A stretch of 36,917 nt of DNA from Bacillota bacterium (GTDB lineage Bacteria > Bacillota > DTU025): contig JAGVTS010000171.1 in assembly GCA_019136685.1 (NCBI GenBank), forward strand, positions 1-36,917, in the 5' to 3' direction. Shown piece after piece: positions 34,008-36,917 of this stretch. The notes beneath the pieces are model-generated. The model did no database searches. It saw only the letters and a list, made by a program, of their open reading frames with translations, and was not told the origin of the DNA. The translations under genes and the position numbers were made by a program. Positions within the stretch are counted from its first letter, which is position 1. Every line of letters starts with the position of its first letter.

Positions 34008-35098
34008 CGTGAATACACTCCCATCGACTCAAAGCACGTCTTAACACACTCTTGCAGCATGGCGAGCGATGGCTCTCCGGCCTGCAGCACATCGCCCGTT
34101 TCAAGGTTGTTCACCACTACTTGGGCAGGACTGAACGTTAGCGGGTCGATTTCGCCGAATCCGCCGCACGAATCGAGTAGACTGAGAAAGGGTGTCCCGA
34201 AGGACGGCGACGAACTCCAGGGAACACGCCCAAGGACTGAGTCGATCTCCCGGCCCCGGTCGCGAAGCGTCAGCCGGCACTGGCCAGTGCTGGCAATCGC
34301 GTCATTGGCCAAGCCCATCGCGAGCCTGTCATCATCAGCGTAATCTCGGGCATCATCCCGAGCGCCATCTCGGGCGCCATCCCAATCACCATCCCGACCG
34401 CTACATCTCGCATTGTCGCGAACTCCAATCCCATTCTGAACCAGAGGGGCCAGCGCGCATACCCCCGATGCCGACTCCACGCGGCTCACATCGTACCCAA
34501 GGTGCATGAGCTTGTGCAGAGCCGTCTCAACTACTCGCGCCGCGATCTGGACTAGACCTGCCCTGCTCGCAGTGGGCGCCAGGAGAAGCCAGAGGTCGCT
34601 CGGCGAAAGACGGCGCTCCGCGGCGATCCGGGCGATGATCTCCTGAGGTGGAAACCGCCGCCCCTCCAAGACCAAGACTCCCACATCGGATTCCTCGGAG
34701 TAGTCAAGCAGTCGAGACGGACCGCCAGCGGCGCCGGCGGCAAGGAGTTGAGCAGGCCCCGAGCCCATGACCGAGCAGCCCTGGGCCGGGATCGACCAGC
34801 CTGCATACTGCGAGCCCAGGCAGGCAAGGGCGGGCATGCGCACGTCTACCTTCACCCCGGGAAGCAGCGCGCCTTCTAGCAACACCCAGGTCATCTCGGC
34901 TCGGCCGAGACCGCCAAGGCACGCCTCCGCCAGCAGAAGCCCGGCCTCGGCGCTCCCCGGGCACCGTGCCCCCATGTCCACCAGATTGGCCTGTCCGGGA
35001 ATGGACACCGCATGTACGCCAAGGTATCCGCGGGAGGCCAGGATTCTGCCCACAACCGCCCGAGCGTTCTCATTCAAGCATTGTTCTCGGTTTGGCAA
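34004..35098 (-). CDS. mch: Methenyl-H4MPT cyclohydrolase
   Basis: This enzyme interconverts 5,10-methenyl-H4MPT and 5-formyl-H4MPT in the C1 pathway between formaldehyde and formate/CO2. Family blocks are clear: CLNENARAVV, NLVDMGARCPGSAEAGLLLAEACLGGLG, ALACLGSQYAGW, VMGSGPAQLLA, LLLAPTASRAGLVQIAARVVETALHKL and GLANDAIA. The TTG start at 35098 has AAGGGAGAG 8 nt upstream; it overlaps fwdC by 25 nt. Between the APLVQ block and the MGLANDAI block is an extra stretch of about 30 residues rich in Asp, Arg and Ala, absent from normal Mch (about 315-325 aa). Total here is 364 aa. Confidence 0.93.
   Translation of the reverse strand: MPNREQCLNENARAVVGRILASRGYLGVHAVSIPGQANLVDMGARCPGSAEAGLLLAEACLGGLGRAEMTWVLLEGALLPGVKVDVRMPALACLGSQYAGWSIPAQGCSVMGSGPAQLLAAGAAGGPSRLLDYSEESDVGVLVLEGRRFPPQEIIARIAAERRLSPSDLWLLLAPTASRAGLVQIAARVVETALHKLMHLGYDVSRVESASGVCALAPLVQNGIGVRDNARCSGRDGDWDGARDGARDDARDYADDDRLAMGLANDAIASTGQCRLTLRDRGREIDSVLGRVPWSSSPSFGTPFLSLLDSCGGFGEIDPLTFSPAQVVVNNLETGDVLQAGEPSLAMLQECVKTCFESMGVYSR
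34341..34400 (-). repeat. 12-nt degenerate tandem repeat inside mch
   Basis: About five 12-nt units of the form CCATCYCGRGCG lie head to tail on the plus strand. On the coding (minus) strand they give repeated D-x-A-R-D-type tetrapeptides (DGARDGARDDARDYADDD). The unit is a multiple of three, so length changes keep the frame. Confidence 0.7.
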
Positions 35099-35951
35099 AG
35101 CAAGATCTCTCCCTTGCCCCGATCATTGGCATCTCCCAGATATCGACTGTATAGCCCGTTCACCTGCCGCGGCTGAATCCAACCCTCCAGGCCTATGCGC
35201 CTGAGGCGCTCCCACACAAGTCTCAGAAAGAAGGGACGGTAATCGCAGCTGTAGGCGAATGTCGGAAGCAGCTCCAAATCGCCCGCGCAGACCAAGACGC
35301 CATCGGTCATGCCTGCGCCGGCGCGCCGACCTGCGTTGCCGCAGACCGCCAAAATGCCTCCGCTCATACCAACTCCGGCAAAGCGGCCGCAATCGCCCGC
35401 AACCGCGATGAGCCCGCCCGACATTGACGCGCCCACCTCGCCGCCCGCATCGCCGTGGATCAGGATGCATCCGCCGCTCGCGCCCTGTTTCTCTCCGGGC
35501 AAGGTGGCGCCGACCAGATTCCCCGCGTTACCGCGAACGCGGATCATTCCTCCACTCATCTGGGCGCCGACCCAATCGTCCGCGTTGCCCTCAACCTCGA
35601 TAGCGCCGCCTGCTATTCGCTCTCCGAGATGCATCCCGGCCGACCCCCTTATGCTGAGGGTCCCCCGATCCATAGCAAATCCCAGATACTTCACTCTGGA
35701 AAGGTCGCCTTCCACCACAACCCGCTCAGCCTGAGAGCCGTCCGCCGGCGAGCTGCCTTGCACATCGAAGAACTCTCCAAGCTCTACACATTCCCGGCCG
35801 TGCAGAAGCGGAAGCCGTGTGATCTCATCCGTTGACTTGCCCCAAATGTGATCTCATCCGTTGACTTGCCCCAAAACCCCGTGGGCGAAATGCATTCCGC
35901 TTCAAGCGGCGCAATCGGCGGTTGCTTGAGCGCAAGGTGTAGCCACCCCAT
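35074..35951 (-). pseudogene. fwdC: Formylmethanofuran dehydrogenase/Fhc subunit C, frameshifted by 29-bp duplication
   Basis: This is subunit C of the formylmethanofuran dehydrogenase or bacterial formyltransferase/hydrolase (Fhc) complex; it binds subunit A/B and the formyltransferase. From ATG 35951 (2 nt after the ftr stop) the frame reads LALKQPPIAPLEAECISP and GFWGKSTDEIT, the family N-terminus. It then breaks at the exact 29-bp tandem duplication 35818-35875. Removing one copy restores TRLPLLHGRECVELGEFFD running into GSSPADGSQ and a complete 282-aa protein. The rest is the GxxGxxxG-rich right-handed beta-helix (SGGMIRVRGNAGNLVGATL and so on). As given, only a GTG restart at 35763 could make a protein lacking the first about 55 residues. 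Confidence 0.88.
35818..35875. repeat. Perfect 29-bp tandem duplication in fwdC
   Basis: The 29-mer at 35818-35846, beginning TGTGATCTCATCCG and ending CCCCAAA, is repeated exactly at 35847-35875. Because 29 is not divisible by three, it shifts the fwdC frame; with one copy the gene is a whole number of codons (849 nt). Confidence 0.97.
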
Positions 35952-35953
35952 CT

Positions 35954-36907
35954 TCACGACCCCTCTTCATTCGATGCGTCCGAGCCCGGCGGCTGCATCA
36001 CCCTGTGCAGTTCCAGTCTGTGCGGCCCGATCTTCCCATCGTGGTTGACGGCGGTTATGCGCAAAATCCCGTGCCCGCGGCATGCAGCTGCGATTCCGGC
36101 GCGAAGCGCATCCTCCACACACTCGATCCCCAAGCCGCTCACTACCACCTGCACTGCAGCGTGAGCCCCGTCAGGGAGAGATGATTCCGCCTGGCCGCGC
36201 AGAGCGGGGCAGAAAGATGCGCAGGTCGACACGGGCTGCGACTTGTAGCGTGACCCAATGCGGAGACCGCTCCTGTGCATTCCGGAAGGGTAGGGCAGAA
36301 TCACTCCTGCCACTTTCGAAATGGCGCCCACGGCATCGCGGCCCGCCCGTATCGCCGCATCCAGGGTATCGCCGCAGATCACGAAGTTGGCGCCGCCTAT
36401 CCCATCTGTGCAGCCAAACGCGGCTTCGACCACAAATTCGCCATCCATTACAGGAATACGCCAATAGCGATTGCCTTCCAGCACGATGTCGCTCTGCCAA
36501 CCATCGCCGAACAACCTGAGGTCGGTTCCTACACTGATCTGAGTTTCGGACTCCAGCCCGTTGTAGCACGCGCTGGTAGGGCAGCTCATCACGGATTGGC
36601 CGATCCTGGCCGCAAGCTGCGTTCGAAGGCTCTCCTGCGATGAGGCGAAGAATAACGCGGCAACGCCCGGGCGCCCGTCGGGCGTGGGCATGCCGGGTCC
36701 GGCCGCGTTGGGCCAGGCTTCGTTGCGCATGGGCCCCTCGATTCCCGCTTCACACTCGCACGCCGCTATCGATGTAGCGAAGCCCGTGAGGTTCGTCGCA
36801 GCGGCGCAGGCCAGCTCAAGGCTGTCCGCGGTGATCTGCACCCTGGTTCCCACAAGGTCGTAGGCTTCGGAGACTGCGTTGTCTATCCCCACCCCGTCTA
36901 TCTGCAT
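35954..36907 (-). CDS. ftr: Formylmethanofuran:H4MPT formyltransferase
   Basis: This enzyme transfers the formyl group between N5-formyl-H4MPT and methanofuran; in bacteria it is FhcD, subunit D of the Fhc complex. Family blocks: MQIDGVGIDNAVSEAYDLVG, TNLTGFATSIAACECEAGIE, TPDGRPGVAALFFA, RIGQSVMSCPTSACYNGL, FGCTDGIGGANFVICGDT and GVILPYPSGMHRSG. A short insertion (PMRNEAWPNAAGPGM) follows AGIE. The 317-aa length is slightly above usual. The ATG at 36907 is preceded by AGGTGG, at the window edge. It is the first gene visible here; fhcA/fwdA and fhcB/fwdB are expected beyond the right edge. Confidence 0.94.
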   Translation of the reverse strand: MQIDGVGIDNAVSEAYDLVGTRVQITADSLELACAAATNLTGFATSIAACECEAGIEGPMRNEAWPNAAGPGMPTPDGRPGVAALFFASSQESLRTQLAARIGQSVMSCPTSACYNGLESETQISVGTDLRLFGDGWQSDIVLEGNRYWRIPVMDGEFVVEAAFGCTDGIGGANFVICGDTLDAAIRAGRDAVGAISKVAGVILPYPSGMHRSGLRIGSRYKSQPVSTCASFCPALRGQAESSLPDGAHAAVQVVVSGLGIECVEDALRAGIAAACRGHGILRITAVNHDGKIGPHRLELHRVMQPPGSDASNEEGS

Positions 36908-36917
36908 GGTACCACCT

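Noticed and set aside
1-36917. CRISPR arrays, tRNA or rRNA genes
   Set aside because: No regularly spaced identical repeats of 24-37 nt and no cloverleaf or rRNA-like sequence were seen on either strand; the only exact adjacent repeat is the 29-bp pair in fwdC, which has no spacer.

Overview
This is a bacterial window. Genes are tightly packed, starts have Shine-Dalgarno sequences, GTG and TTG starts are frequent, ATGA overlaps are common, and insertion-sequence debris is present. The DNA is GC-rich. The phylum cannot be fixed from sequence alone. Two solute-binding proteins carry signal peptides that appear to end in an A-x-A type cleavage site with no lipobox cysteine, which hints at a cell with a periplasm. 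The metabolic profile is an amino-acid and nucleoside scavenging heterotroph that also carries a methanofuran/tetrahydromethanopterin (H4MPT) one-carbon module.

Layout, left to right. (1) 373-5100, minus: a complete liv-type branched-chain amino acid ABC operon (binding protein, LivH, LivM, LivG, LivF). (2) 5.4-5.9 kb: first copy of a dispersed non-coding element. (3) 6.1-10.7 kb: methionine gamma-lyase-like PLP enzyme, transglutaminase-like protein, HutD/Ves cupin, and a DmpA-type self-processing aminopeptidase. (4) 10.9-12.7 kb: an overlapping three-gene cassette, XRE regulator / ImmA-IrrE metalloprotease / PIN nuclease, followed by a CocE/NonD hydrolase and a TPR protein. (5) 15.9-19.3 kb: an IS1634-type insertion sequence with a broken transposase, a decapitated class II aldolase gene, and a second copy of the element with terminal inverted repeats. 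(6) 19.3-24.3 kb: phosphodiester glycosidase, a coupled small-ORF / unknown / HEPN-like cassette, a membrane GGDEF protein and a HAD hydrolase. (7) 24.5-29.0 kb: a CUT1 ABC transporter without its ATPase, joined to an 8-oxoguanine deaminase. (8) 29.0-31.4 kb: decayed genes, mobA, a second IS1634 remnant and the third element copy. (9) 31.3-36.9 kb, minus: ftr (fhcD), fwdC (fhcC), mch, a RimK-like ATP-grasp ligase, a CitG-like protein and fdhD in one overlapping operon that probably continues past the right edge.

The strongest observations are as follows. An H4MPT C1-transfer operon is present in a bacterium. Its fwdC is frameshifted by an exact 29-bp tandem duplication. Its mch contains an acidic insertion encoded by 12-nt repeats. 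Its fdhD lacks the CxxC loop and has a C-terminus supplied by the dispersed element. Three copies of a previously unnamed element (about 0.5-0.6 kb, terminal inverted repeats, internal palindrome) lie in the window. Two compact cassettes, XRE-ImmA-PIN and small ORF-unknown-HEPN, look like toxin-antitoxin or defence modules.
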